The translations under genes were made by a program, and so were the position numbers. From the NCBI RefSeq assembly GCF_036323475.1, contig NZ_AP028934.1:2170001-2234000 (forward strand): 64,000 nt of DNA, read 5' to 3'. Origin of the DNA: Solobacterium moorei (GTDB taxonomy: Bacteria; Bacillota_I; Bacilli_A; Erysipelotrichales; Erysipelotrichaceae). Each line of letters starts with the position of its first letter. Within the stretch, counting starts at the first letter, position 1. Below, one piece after another: positions 28,029 through 36,625 of this stretch. Below the pieces are notes generated by a model that had not been told where the DNA came from, did not search any database, and saw only the letters and a program-made list of their open reading frames with translations.

Positions 28029-28772
28029 GCCATTCTGGAAAACAATATTTTACCAATGGAAGAAGTGCTCCATCACTTAACAGACTATGTTTCCTCTGGC
28101 AGAATATCCTTCACAAATGATGCAATGTACACTTTGCCCCATTTGGATTCTTTTGAAGATATAAAACCAAATCTATTTATCAAAGTGTGTGACAAGCAAG
28201 TAGCTGCAGAGTACCTCTTAGATAAACCACATTTTGATATACTTAATCTTTCTGCAACTTTCCACATTCGCTTGGATCAATCGGAAACCTCAATATCTTC
28301 TTTTCCTGTTATGAATGAATATCTAAAAACATGGGATATTTCAGAACTTGATCTATTTAAAATGGCAATTGATGTCTGTCAGAACAGATCTCCTCTTTCA
28401 ATTATTCCCTTAGGAGATATGTTAGGACTTCCATCCCCTGCTCCAATGTATGTTTGCACTGGATCACAGAAACTGAATGATGCTGCTGTACTATTTTACC
28501 CGGAAACATTAAAACATATTTCTGAAGAAGTAAAAGATAACTACTATGTTTTGCCTTCCTCTATTCATGAATTAATAGTAGTTCCTGAATCAGCAGGAAT
28601 AGAGCCCCATAGATTAGAAAAAATGGTGCATAACGCAAACCGTACAGTTGTAGATTCTAAAGATTTTCTCAGTGATACAGTTCTCTATTACAACAAAGAT
28701 ACCAGAATGCTTATGCCTTCACGAAAACATGAGCAAAAAATTTCGAAGAAACACGCATCAATGGAGCACTGA
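28014..28772 (+). pseudogene. DUF5688-family mobile-element protein, 5'-truncated
   Basis: 252 codons from the first ATG; a more realistic start may be MEEVLHHL at 28056, but neither has a ribosome site. The sequence matches the C-terminal two thirds of DUF5688 proteins, including the repeated conserved block PMYVCTGSQKLNDAAVLFYP and YVLPSSIHELIVVPE. These proteins are frequent in Firmicute conjugative and integrative elements and have no known activity. About 70 N-terminal residues appear to be missing at the junction with the truncated permease. The downstream gene follows after 3 bases. Confidence 0.7.
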
Positions 28773-28775
28773 ATT

Positions 28776-30134
28776 ATGGCGATAAATAAAAGCAATGAAG
28801 AAATTAATAAAGCATTTGAATTGATTGAAAATGGTGTTCGTTCTTTTTTAGATTCAGATAACTACAAAAAATATCTATCATTTCTGTCAAAGTTTCATGC
28901 ATATTCTTTGAACAATACAATTTTGATTCTTTTACAACGTCCGGATTCTTCTTTGGTTGCATGGTATCAAGCACGGAAAACAAATTTCAACAGACAAGTC
29001 AACAAAGGAGAAAAAGCAATGCTGATTCTGGCTCCATGTCAATCTTTTATTACTCATGAAGTTGATAAAAAAGATGAAAATGGGAATATTCTCCTAGATG
29101 ATTCAGGCAAACCAATCAAAGAAACGAAAGAAGAGAAAGTTCTCCATTTCAAAACCGCAAAAGTATTTGATATTGCACAGACATCTGGAGAGCCAATACC
29201 AGAAATGATTCATGATTTACGAGGATCTTCCAAAGAAATTGTTGCTTTGATTGAATCCATTCAAGAAATAAGCACAATTCCAATTACATTTAAATCATCA
29301 GAAGAAGAACCTTTGTTTAAATCCGGAGTAAAAGGCTTCTACACTCCTTCAACTGACTCTATTGTTATTAACAAGACCATGGAGAATATGCAAATTGCCA
29401 AAACACTTGTTCATGAATATGCTCATTCTCGCTTACACAAAGATTCCAATAAGACAGTAGATCAAAAAGAAATCGAAGCAGAATCGTTAGCATTTGTCAT
29501 ATGTGATCATTTCAACATTGATACTTCCGATTATTCTTTTGGATATATAGGTTCCTATGCACAAGAGGATACTTCAAAGCTAAAAACAATTCTCAGCAAT
29601 ATCAAAAATGAAGCACACGAGATAATCCAAACTATAGAACCAGTATTCCAGGATAAAGTATTAGAAATGGAAAACTATGAAGCTTTAAAAAACATTGCTT
29701 CACCTATTCTTACAGGAGAAGCAATGTATATCAAATATCAAAAGACCGGATTTATGGATCTGAACATTGAAAATATTGGTGATAATCGTATTGCAATGTC
29801 ACAGAACTACGTTATGAATGGTGATCTAATGGCGGATCCAGACGTAGAAATGATTGTAGATAACAAAAAACAAAGAGTATATCCACAAACCTATCAGCAA
29901 GATACGTTAGGTATTTATCAGGCTGTAGAACATGATCCTGATTTACAATCTGATCTCAATATATTTATGAAAGACTGGCTGTCAAATATTAAAGACAATC
30001 ATTTCAAAGTTTCTGAAATTCATACTGAAGAAGCAGTATTAAAAACATCTGAAAATCTTCAAAAGGTTCGTTCCTTCTGCAAGGAACATGGCATTGCTTT
30101 TATGTCTCCAAAAAACAAGGAGATAGAACGATGA
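28776..30134 (+). CDS. ArdC-like antirestriction/metallopeptidase protein
   Basis: A 452-residue protein. Residues about 1-130 form an ArdC-type ssDNA-binding domain (KFHAYSLNNTILILLQRPDSS, with a conserved VAWYQARKTNF). Residues about 200-260 contain the zinc-peptidase motif LVHEYAHSRLH (HExxH). The C-terminal part (about 300-450) matches the accessory domain found behind such peptidases in conjugative elements. ArdC proteins protect incoming plasmid DNA from restriction in the recipient. It overlaps the next gene by 4 bases (ATGA). Confidence 0.8.
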   Translation: MAINKSNEEINKAFELIENGVRSFLDSDNYKKYLSFLSKFHAYSLNNTILILLQRPDSSLVAWYQARKTNFNRQVNKGEKAMLILAPCQSFITHEVDKKDENGNILLDDSGKPIKETKEEKVLHFKTAKVFDIAQTSGEPIPEMIHDLRGSSKEIVALIESIQEISTIPITFKSSEEEPLFKSGVKGFYTPSTDSIVINKTMENMQIAKTLVHEYAHSRLHKDSNKTVDQKEIEAESLAFVICDHFNIDTSDYSFGYIGSYAQEDTSKLKTILSNIKNEAHEIIQTIEPVFQDKVLEMENYEALKNIASPILTGEAMYIKYQKTGFMDLNIENIGDNRIAMSQNYVMNGDLMADPDVEMIVDNKKQRVYPQTYQQDTLGIYQAVEHDPDLQSDLNIFMKDWLSNIKDNHFKVSEIHTEEAVLKTSENLQKVRSFCKEHGIAFMSPKNKEIER

Positions 30135-31054
30135 GCCGATATATTCCTAAAAAACAGTTAGTAAATATCCGCAAAATATCTGCCTATGACTATCTGACTA
30201 ACTATAATCCAGATATCCTTGTCCATCTCTCAAAAGATGTTTATTGTACAAAGGAACATGATTCACTTCATATTTCTCCACATGGCTGGAGTTGGTGGTC
30301 TAAGGGAATTAAAGGATTTTCTGCTATAGATTATTTCGTTTGCGTGGAAGGATACAGTTTTCTTGATGCATGTCATATCATTATGGACACCGTAAAAACG
30401 GCACCAATGATAGCGAATGAATCAGATAAATCAGTTTCAAAAAATACATTTACTCTCCCTGAAAAAGATGACAACAATTTTGAGGTATTTCGTTATCTCT
30501 GTAAAGAGAGAAAGATTGATAAAGATGTTGTTGCTTACTTCATTAGCAAAGAACAAATCTACCCGGATAAGAAGTTTCATAATGTTGTCTTTGTTGGCTA
30601 CGATGGAACAAGACCAGCATATGCATTTAAGCGTTCTATCACCGGCAACTTCAAACAAGATGCGTCTGGAAGTGACAAAGCATACAGTTTTTCTTTCAAA
30701 AATCCAAAAAGTGATACAGTACATGTATTTGAAGCTGCAATTGACCTTCTTTCTTATATGAGTCTTCTCCATATGAATCACATTGATTTTCGAAAAGATA
30801 ATTGCTTATCTTTAGCCGGTGCAACAAATGCTGAAGTACTTCCAATGGCATTGAAAGTTTTTTTAACAGATAACAAGAATATCAAAAACATTCAGTTTCA
30901 CCTGGATAATGATATTGTTGGAATCGAATCCACAGAGAAAATGATGAATGTACTTTCAGGAACATACAACTGTATCAACAAACCTCCACGATATGGAAAA
31001 GATGTCAATGAGGAATTGCAAATCTGCTCTCTCAGAACACAAAAAATAGCATAG
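30131..31054 (+). CDS. DUF3991/Toprim primase-like protein
   Basis: A 307-residue protein. The N-terminal DUF3991 region (with HGWSWWSKGIKGFSAIDYF, residues about 50-75) replaces a zinc-finger primase start. The C-terminal Toprim-like fold contains VFEAAIDLLSY, LAGATNAEV and FHLDND (catalytic acidic residues). These proteins are typical of Tn916/ICE-type elements and are thought to help replicate the transferred strand. Its start overlaps the ArdC-like stop. Confidence 0.8.
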   Translation: MSRYIPKKQLVNIRKISAYDYLTNYNPDILVHLSKDVYCTKEHDSLHISPHGWSWWSKGIKGFSAIDYFVCVEGYSFLDACHIIMDTVKTAPMIANESDKSVSKNTFTLPEKDDNNFEVFRYLCKERKIDKDVVAYFISKEQIYPDKKFHNVVFVGYDGTRPAYAFKRSITGNFKQDASGSDKAYSFSFKNPKSDTVHVFEAAIDLLSYMSLLHMNHIDFRKDNCLSLAGATNAEVLPMALKVFLTDNKNIKNIQFHLDNDIVGIESTEKMMNVLSGTYNCINKPPRYGKDVNEELQICSLRTQKIA

Positions 31055-31173
31055 TAAGATAGCTAGATTTAAATTGCCTTTTATTCAAGCATTGGTAAAA
31101 TCCACCAATGCTTTTCTTCTATCTGATTTTCAAAAAAGCAAATCAATAAAATACAGAAAGGATAATAGTGAAT

Positions 31174-31347
31174 ATGGAAAATAAAAATGTTGTAATTGAA
31201 AAACAAGAAGTTAGCAAAACCGAAATCGAAGATAAAGAATATTTAAATCTGTATTTTCGAAATATTAATTCTTTGATTTTGAAAACCCATTTTTTGCACA
31301 GATGTGCTGACAGGCATATAATTGTAGATGACTTCAAAATAGTCTAG
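31174..31347 (+). pseudogene. start of a mobile-element gene interrupted by the IS1595-type element
   Basis: A 57-codon reading frame begins MENKNVVIEKQEVSKTEIED at 31174, with AAAGGA upstream. From about 31282 the sequence is the inverted repeat of the insertion sequence, so only about 36 codons are genuine host coding. The lost gene followed the Toprim gene in the same direction. Its family cannot be told from this stub. Confidence 0.45.
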
Positions 31348-31355
31348 AAAGTATG

Positions 31356-31425
31356 CTTAGGCAGGCAGCTATGTACTTGAGCGTGGTGGCCATTCATAGC
31401 TGCCTGCCTAAGCGAATGGCCACCA
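31356..31425 (+). repeat. two overlapping perfect inverted repeats in the transposase leader
   Basis: Arms 31356-31373 and 31395-31412 form a perfect 18-bp stem (starting CTTAGGCAGG). Arms 31384-31395 and 31414-31425 form a perfect 12-bp stem (TGGTGGCCATTC / GAATGGCCACCA). The second stem's left arm lies in the loop and first base of the first stem, so the two are mutually exclusive or form an H-type pseudoknot. The transposase ATG is at 31429, 3 bases beyond, without a Shine-Dalgarno sequence. Confidence 0.9.
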
Positions 31426-31428
31426 ACC

Positions 31429-32442
31429 ATGAAAACCGATAATCAAAACAAGTCCCGTCGGAGAACCCCATGGGATAATTTTGAGCGTACAGAAATGCAG
31501 GACTTCATACGCACCGCTCATATGCAGCTATATGCTCAGAAGTACTCGAAACTTGCAGACAGTAATGAAGCTGAATTGTTGAACTCAATAACCGTAGAAA
31601 AATGCAGGAGATGCAGTTCAGGTGACATTAAGCGCAATGGCTATACCAGCAACGGCATTGCTAAATACTACTGCAAGGAGTGCAGAAAAAACTTCACAGT
31701 TACAACAGGAACAGTATTTCAGGATCATAAGATCTCATTGAAAGAATGGATAGAATACCTTCGTAATCTATTTGGATACCTAAGTCTGACTGCTGATTCA
31801 TGGAATAACAGAAATGCATTTACTACGTCTAAATACTGGTTTAAAAAGACTTCTATCGTATGTGCTGTCTACCAGGAACAGTTCACATTGAAAAGTCCGA
31901 TATATCTAGATAAAACATATATCTCGGTTATCAAATCAGACATTGTCGCAAATGATGGTAAGAAATTACGCGGAATATCAAGGAATCAGATATGTATCGG
32001 AACTGCAACTGATGGCGAACATACAATCATTAAAATACTGGGGTATGGAAAGCCGACGCAGATTGCTGTTCGTGATGCCTTCATACAGTTCATAAGCCGG
32101 AATTCGCTGTTGATTCATGACAGAGAAAGAGCTCATAGGAAACTGATTAAAGACCTTGAACTTATGGAAGAAGTATACTCTTCAAAAGAACTGAAGAAAC
32201 TCGAAGACAAAGACAATCCACTGGATCCGGTTAACCGAGTGCATGCATTACTGAAGAAGTTCTTCAAAGCACATTCGGGATTCAATAGAGCAGAGCTACA
32301 AGACTATCTTCATGTGTTCTCCTTCATGTTAAATACACCTGATGATGCACTGCAGAAGATTGAAATAATGCTGACGTGGGCATTGCGTAACCCACATACG
32401 CTGAAATATAGGGTTTATTACAAGCGAAAAAGCGTAAAATAA
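31429..32442 (+). CDS. IS1595-family transposase
   Basis: A 337-residue transposase. An N-terminal zinc ribbon (CRRCSSGDIKRNG with a second pair YYCKEC, residues about 57-85) precedes the ISXO2-like DDE domain, with first Asp in IYLDKTYISV and second in LIHDRERAHRKL. The ribbon plus DDE layout is that of IS1595. It appears full-length. The ATG (31429-31431) has no ribosome site and sits just behind the overlapping hairpins, which suggests translation is kept low. Confidence 0.85.
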   Translation: MKTDNQNKSRRRTPWDNFERTEMQDFIRTAHMQLYAQKYSKLADSNEAELLNSITVEKCRRCSSGDIKRNGYTSNGIAKYYCKECRKNFTVTTGTVFQDHKISLKEWIEYLRNLFGYLSLTADSWNNRNAFTTSKYWFKKTSIVCAVYQEQFTLKSPIYLDKTYISVIKSDIVANDGKKLRGISRNQICIGTATDGEHTIIKILGYGKPTQIAVRDAFIQFISRNSLLIHDRERAHRKLIKDLELMEEVYSSKELKKLEDKDNPLDPVNRVHALLKKFFKAHSGFNRAELQDYLHVFSFMLNTPDDALQKIEIMLTWALRNPHTLKYRVYYKRKSVK

Positions 32443-32495
32443 GCCTATTTTTAAACTTCATCCAGCACACCTGTGCAAAAATGGTTTTAAAAAGT

Positions 32496-33232
32496 TCAAC
32501 TGGTTGATCTTCAAAAGACCGGACTCTACCGACAAGAAAGGACGGCTACTGTTCGATTCAAACAATGAGAAGAAGATGAACCGAAAGCTGAACCGCTATC
32601 TAAATTTCTACGACATACAACAACTTATATTAGACATTCATCCCGATTTAAAGGCCGCATGGCAACTGAAGGATGATTTAGTGGACTTCTATGACAATAA
32701 CACCTACGAGACCGCACCAGAGGCACTCAAGGAACTGATCCGTGCCTTCGCTTCTAGTGACATCGAGGAAATGATAGATTTCTCTAGAACATTGCGTAAT
32801 TGGCAATATGAAATCATCAACTCCTTCATCATCGTAAAGAAGACTCATAAAGTCGATAAGGATACAGGCCAAGTGGTAGTATCCGAACGAAAATTAAATA
32901 ACGGATTAATGGAGAATCGTAATTCTATACTCAAGGCGATCAAGAAGTCTTCGAATGGTTACACCAATTGGGACAGATTCCGCAATCGTTGCCTATATGT
33001 ACTACGAAAATCATCTGTACCAAGCCTGAACCCCATCATTCCAAAAAAGAGAAAAGAAAATTATATGAAATAGAGGATAGCCCACCTCTATTTCTTCATT
33101 TCAACTCTAAAATGGCAAAAAACCATACACTTGCGTGCATGGTTAGCGATGGTCAAAGAAAGATGGGGTCAATATTCGCCCCATCCTTCTTTACAATCTA
33201 TTTTTCGACACCCCATCTAATTTTGGAGCGCC
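32496..33232 (+). mobile_element. 3' remnant of an ISL3-type insertion sequence
   Basis: The remnant contains the C-terminal part of an ISL3 transposase and a right end near 33232. That end reads inward as GGCGCTCCAAAATTAG followed by ATGGGGTGTCG, which resembles ISL3-group ends. The left half is absent. A GATGGGG/CCCCATC hairpin lies at about 33162-33186. Confidence 0.55.
32504..33073 (+). pseudogene. ISL3-family transposase, C-terminal fragment
   Basis: 189 codons starting from a TTG, open in frame a further 20 codons upstream into the IS1595 boundary. The segment with LTRTLRNWQ-type spacing (SRTLRNWQYEIINSF), LNNGLMENRNSILKAIKKSS and YTNWDRFRNRCLYVLR is the conserved C-terminal part of ISL3 transposases. 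The zinc finger, HTH and first two catalytic Asp residues are missing, so it cannot be active. Confidence 0.8.
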
Positions 33233-33234
33233 AA

Positions 33235-33265
33235 TAAAAACAGGAAAGTATATGCTACTTTCCTG
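33235..33265 (-). terminator. terminator of the PTS-DUF1177-M81 operon
   Basis: CAGGAAAGTA and TACTTTCCTG form a perfect 10-bp stem with a 5-base loop (33241-33265). On the minus strand it is followed by TTTTTATTGG. It lies 10 bases after the M81 gene stop. Confidence 0.88.
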
Positions 33266-33274
33266 AATAAAACA

Positions 33275-34735
33275 CTACTTTATAAAATACAAGTCTTCAA
33301 ACTCATCCATTGGCCACATTGGTCTGGCAATCTTCTTGAATGGAATTCTTTCACTTCTCTGGATTGTAGGACCATCCGTCAAAGCCATGATATGGAATTT
33401 TGTTTCTGGAATCAAATATGTATCCAGGTATCCCATCTTTACTACGACGATATCATAGTCATGGAATGGTGCATTCGCAGCATCGAACTGTTCCATAGTA
33501 CCATACTGCATATTGTCATTCATAATAATCACATCAATATTGGTATCCTTGATATTAAACAGATATGACTTTCCCAGATCAACTTCAAGTTCATATCTAT
33601 GCTTCTGTTCGCCAATTACCTTTAACGTACCTTCCAGTGAAACAGACTTGCTGTTTTCATCTTCTTCCACGCCAACATTCAAACTCAATTTTTCTCCAAC
33701 TTCACATTTGGAAATGATGTCATAGCTCTTTGAATCATTGATGCCTGCAATCAGGATTTTCTTGTCTGTCTTATGTTTCAGAAGCTCTCTCAGCACAATT
33801 GTATTCTGGCCATATCCGCCAGCACCGCAGTTATCTCCAGAGTCAGTAATAACGACTGTCTTCTCCGGATAGTTCAGAGCAGTTTCAACAGACTTGTCCA
33901 CTTCATCAAAGTTGCCATTGAATTTAAACTCATGGCGATGATCCCATGTATACTGGCTGATCCTGTCTGCAACTTCATTGCAGTAATCCACGTCATTCAT
34001 CGTATTAGGGACCACAACGATTGCAGCACCAAGCTTGTCATCATCATGTCTGATAAATCCTACATGGAAGGAAGTAGAGAATACTCTTGGATCCTTTTCT
34101 GCTTCATCAAGCAGCTGATTGATTGAACGGACAGGTTCATTTGCAGATACACTTCTTTCACCGCCAACCATGATCGGAAGCTTTTTGATGACAGGCTTCA
34201 TCACTCTGCGATTATGCATCAGATCACACAGCAGCTCAGCTACTTTTCTTTCAGACTCGACAGCATCAAAGTGTGGTGATTCACGATAGCATCTCACAAT
34301 ATTCAGCTGACTGGACAGTTCTTCTGTCAGATTGCCATGTGGATCCATCACCATTGCGATAGGCATATATCTGCCTACGATTTTTCTCATTTCCTTCACC
34401 AGGTAATGTTCCCCGGAAATGCAGTCCAGTCCGTCTATACCGCTTGCTCCATGAAACTGAAGATAGATTCCATCAATTTCAGATAAATGCTCTTTCAATG
34501 GATTCAATATACATTCACAGATATAATCAAATGTTTCTCTGCCGATCATTCCGTTAGGGGAAACACTGGCACATACAGAAGGAATGATTTCAATATTATT
34601 CTGACTGAAGATATCTTCTATGTGCATTGCTTTAATGCAGCTGTCTCCAAACAGAAACTGGAAGTCATTATTATTTACGATATGACTAATGTGTTCATTA
34701 CATTCTGCAGTAAAATGTGCAACAAAAACTTTCAT
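33275..34735 (-). CDS. M81-family metallopeptidase (MlrC-like)
   Basis: A 486-residue cytoplasmic protein. The N-terminal M81 domain has FTAECNEHIS, YLQFHGASGIDGLDCISGE and MVMDPHGNLTEEL with potential metal ligands. The C-terminal MlrC domain has VITDSGDNCGAGGYGQNT. MlrC in Sphingomonas opens linearised microcystin; most family members have unknown substrates, generally peptides or amide compounds. It is the last gene of the PTS operon, beginning inside the end of the broken membrane-protein gene, and is followed by a strong terminator. Codon choice (CTG, ATC, CAG) is unlike the core genes. Confidence 0.88.
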   Translation of the reverse strand: MKVFVAHFTAECNEHISHIVNNNDFQFLFGDSCIKAMHIEDIFSQNNIEIIPSVCASVSPNGMIGRETFDYICECILNPLKEHLSEIDGIYLQFHGASGIDGLDCISGEHYLVKEMRKIVGRYMPIAMVMDPHGNLTEELSSQLNIVRCYRESPHFDAVESERKVAELLCDLMHNRRVMKPVIKKLPIMVGGERSVSANEPVRSINQLLDEAEKDPRVFSTSFHVGFIRHDDDKLGAAIVVVPNTMNDVDYCNEVADRISQYTWDHRHEFKFNGNFDEVDKSVETALNYPEKTVVITDSGDNCGAGGYGQNTIVLRELLKHKTDKKILIAGINDSKSYDIISKCEVGEKLSLNVGVEEDENSKSVSLEGTLKVIGEQKHRYELEVDLGKSYLFNIKDTNIDVIIMNDNMQYGTMEQFDAANAPFHDYDIVVVKMGYLDTYLIPETKFHIMALTDGPTIQRSERIPFKKIARPMWPMDEFEDLYFIK

Positions 34736-35332
34736 TATTTATTTACCTTCTCATTTCTACTTGCGTAATAGATTGCTCCTATTATAGAGATCATCAATAA
34801 AATTGCTATCCATTTATTAACGGCTGAAATACATACATGATATGAGCAGAAACAGATAGTATTCAACTGGAATAGATGTATAAGTACTGACTATCTTTTC
34901 AATTTCCAGCTGGCTTTACCCCTGCAGTGATTCATTTATATTTCCAAAGTTGATCATAAAGAAGTACGCGCCAAGATTGATCAGATTAGGCATATTGGCA
35001 AGCAAGACTTCACTCAGAGTTTCACCTATCGTAAAAGATACAGTTTTTTCAGCATTGGTCTTGTCTGCCTTCAATACTTTTGTAATATATATTTTCTTGC
35101 AGATGACGGTAATAAAAACCAGATATGCAAAATCAGTCAGAAGTTTGATCAACAAAGAGCTTCCATCTATTGCGTTTGCAATCAGAGGATAGCAGATCAC
35201 TCTGAATATCAGGTAGAAAAGCACACCTGAAAAGCAATCTTTCACATTGAAAACTGTCTTATTCCTTATGATCAGGACCATCGGCAGGCCAATACCTGCA
35301 GCCATAGATAACAAAATTAATATAATGCTCAT
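34734..35332 (-). pseudogene. YhfC-like (DUF2324) membrane protein, broken
   Basis: An intact 138-codon start (34916-35332; MSIILILLSMAAGIGLPMVL, four membrane helices) ends at a TAA. The same frame then continues for 32 sensible codons (SQLEIEKIVSTYTSIPVEYY and onward). A second frame resumes with VNKWIAILLMISIIGAIYY and ends in a TGA overlapping the M81 start codon (ATGA). This looks like one gene of about 200 codons with a nonsense mutation and a frameshift, still coupled to the gene after it. The N-terminal half resembles YhfC-family intramembrane-protease-like proteins; the family match is tentative. Confidence 0.55.
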
Positions 35333-35368
35333 AATACTCCAAAGGAGAGGAATTTCCTCTCCTGCTAT

Positions 35369-36301
35369 TTAATTTTTAGGATTTGTCTGAAAAATGTTCA
35401 TCTTTCCATAAAGATCTACTAATTGTTCAAATTCATCTCTGTCGTAAAAACTGATTCTCTCTTCAGTAAACTGTTTTGCAACTTCGATCGTAAATCGTGC
35501 TGCTTCAGCAATATCAACTTCATGCGATGCGCTTGTTGCACATCCAGGCACAGCTGTTTCAGTAGTTATAGCAACACCTACGACCGGTGCGTCAGTAGAT
35601 GTTGCAGGCTGAAGAATACTGTTGATATGGTACATGTCATTTGAATACGGGGTTATATCCAGCTGACACAGAGGGAATACATTTGCTCTCTGGCCAGAAG
35701 TCACATGCATGATATTGACCAGATCCTGGCATACCTTCAAAATATAGCCTTCCTTTACCGTCGGAGATATAGAGAAACCCTTGTTTGTAATAATGTTATT
35801 TCCCTTTGTCGTATCAATAGTGATCACAGCATCTGCATCTTTAACGACTTCATACTGATTCATCTGATCCATGTCTACTGGAGATCCCATGAAATCAACT
35901 GGAAAGTGCGGTTCTGTCGGTGCATCCGGACAGATGTGGGTAGTGACGATGACATCGCCATCAAGTCTGTCATTCCTCACGGACATTTCTGACAGCTTCA
36001 AAGCCACAGAAAGAGCAGTAACGCATCCATCAGCATCAGATACCATTCCGACATATTTAGGTCTGGCTCCGATTCCGCCCAGCCTTCCAATGACAGACAG
36101 TGTAGGTCTGTCACCGCTGCTGGATTTCCCGTTTTTCCCTTTAATCAGGATCTTGACGAAATCTGTATAGCCCTGTTCCCCATACACCCTTTCACATACT
36201 GCTTCAGTATATGGAAAATCTTTGAACAGCTGTACTACCTTGTCTCCATTGACAAGACCGTCATCAATGACATCAATAATGTCTAATACCTGTCTCAGCA
36301 T
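35369..36301 (-). CDS. DUF1177 family protein
   Basis: A 310-residue cytoplasmic protein recognisable as DUF1177 from LSVIGRLGGIGARPKYVGMV, DADGCVTALSVALKL, VTTHICPDAPTEPHFPVDFM and AVPGCATSASHEVDIAEAA. The His, Asp and Glu residues in VTTHICPDAPTEPH look like a metal-dependent active site. The family is often encoded near peptidase or amidohydrolase genes but no activity is assigned. It begins 1 base past the IIB stop, so it is in the PTS operon. Confidence 0.88.
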   Translation of the reverse strand: MLRQVLDIIDVIDDGLVNGDKVVQLFKDFPYTEAVCERVYGEQGYTDFVKILIKGKNGKSSSGDRPTLSVIGRLGGIGARPKYVGMVSDADGCVTALSVALKLSEMSVRNDRLDGDVIVTTHICPDAPTEPHFPVDFMGSPVDMDQMNQYEVVKDADAVITIDTTKGNNIITNKGFSISPTVKEGYILKVCQDLVNIMHVTSGQRANVFPLCQLDITPYSNDMYHINSILQPATSTDAPVVGVAITTETAVPGCATSASHEVDIAEAARFTIEVAKQFTEERISFYDRDEFEQLVDLYGKMNIFQTNPKN

Positions 36302-36302
36302 C

Positions 36303-36614
36303 TTACTCTTCCAGTTTTTTCATTACCTTATGAAATACACTGGCTCCATCCATTTTCCCGAAATCGATTGAGTCGATCACCATATGCTTGGTTACGCCGG
36401 CAAGTTCCTTTTCTACGGATCTGGCAGCATATCTGATCTGCGGTGCCATTAAGACGACGTCATACTTACTTGCTTCTTTTTTGATTTCATCCAGTCCAAC
36501 AGCCTGGATTGTGATCTCAACGCCGCATTTCACTGCTTCTTCAGTGATCTTTTTTTTCATGATGCCAGTACTCATACCGTTCTGACATGCCAATAAAATA
36601 TTTACCTTATCCAT
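36303..36614 (-). CDS. PTS system lactose/cellobiose-type EIIB
   Basis: A 103-residue EIIB of the lactose/chitobiose class. The phosphocysteine is Cys10 in LLACQNGMSTGIM, with the typical P-loop-like turn after it. It accepts phosphate from the neighbouring EIIA and passes it to the sugar on the EIIC. It lies 11 bases after the EIIC gene and 1 base before DUF1177. Confidence 0.93.
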   Translation of the reverse strand: MDKVNILLACQNGMSTGIMKKKITEEAVKCGVEITIQAVGLDEIKKEASKYDVVLMAPQIRYAARSVEKELAGVTKHMVIDSIDFGKMDGASVFHKVMKKLEE

Positions 36615-36625
36615 AAAGCCTCCAT

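Larger units (their letters stand above)
31282..32488 (+). mobile_element. IS1595-type insertion sequence
   Basis: It is bounded by imperfect inverted repeats. The left arm is 31282-31309 and the right arm 32463-32488, sharing TTTTTGCACAGrTGTGCTG. It encloses one transposase gene and a structured leader. No identical target duplication is visible outside the arms. The left flank is a conjugation-type gene stub and the right flank an ISL3 remnant, so the surroundings have been rearranged. Confidence 0.7.

Noticed and set aside
31298-31347. Residues IIVDDFKIV resemble the ISL3 transposase DDE motif
   Set aside because: The bases lie in or just inside the IS1595 inverted-repeat arm, which is matched at the other end of that element; I treat the similarity as chance, though the ISL3 remnant nearby keeps it open.
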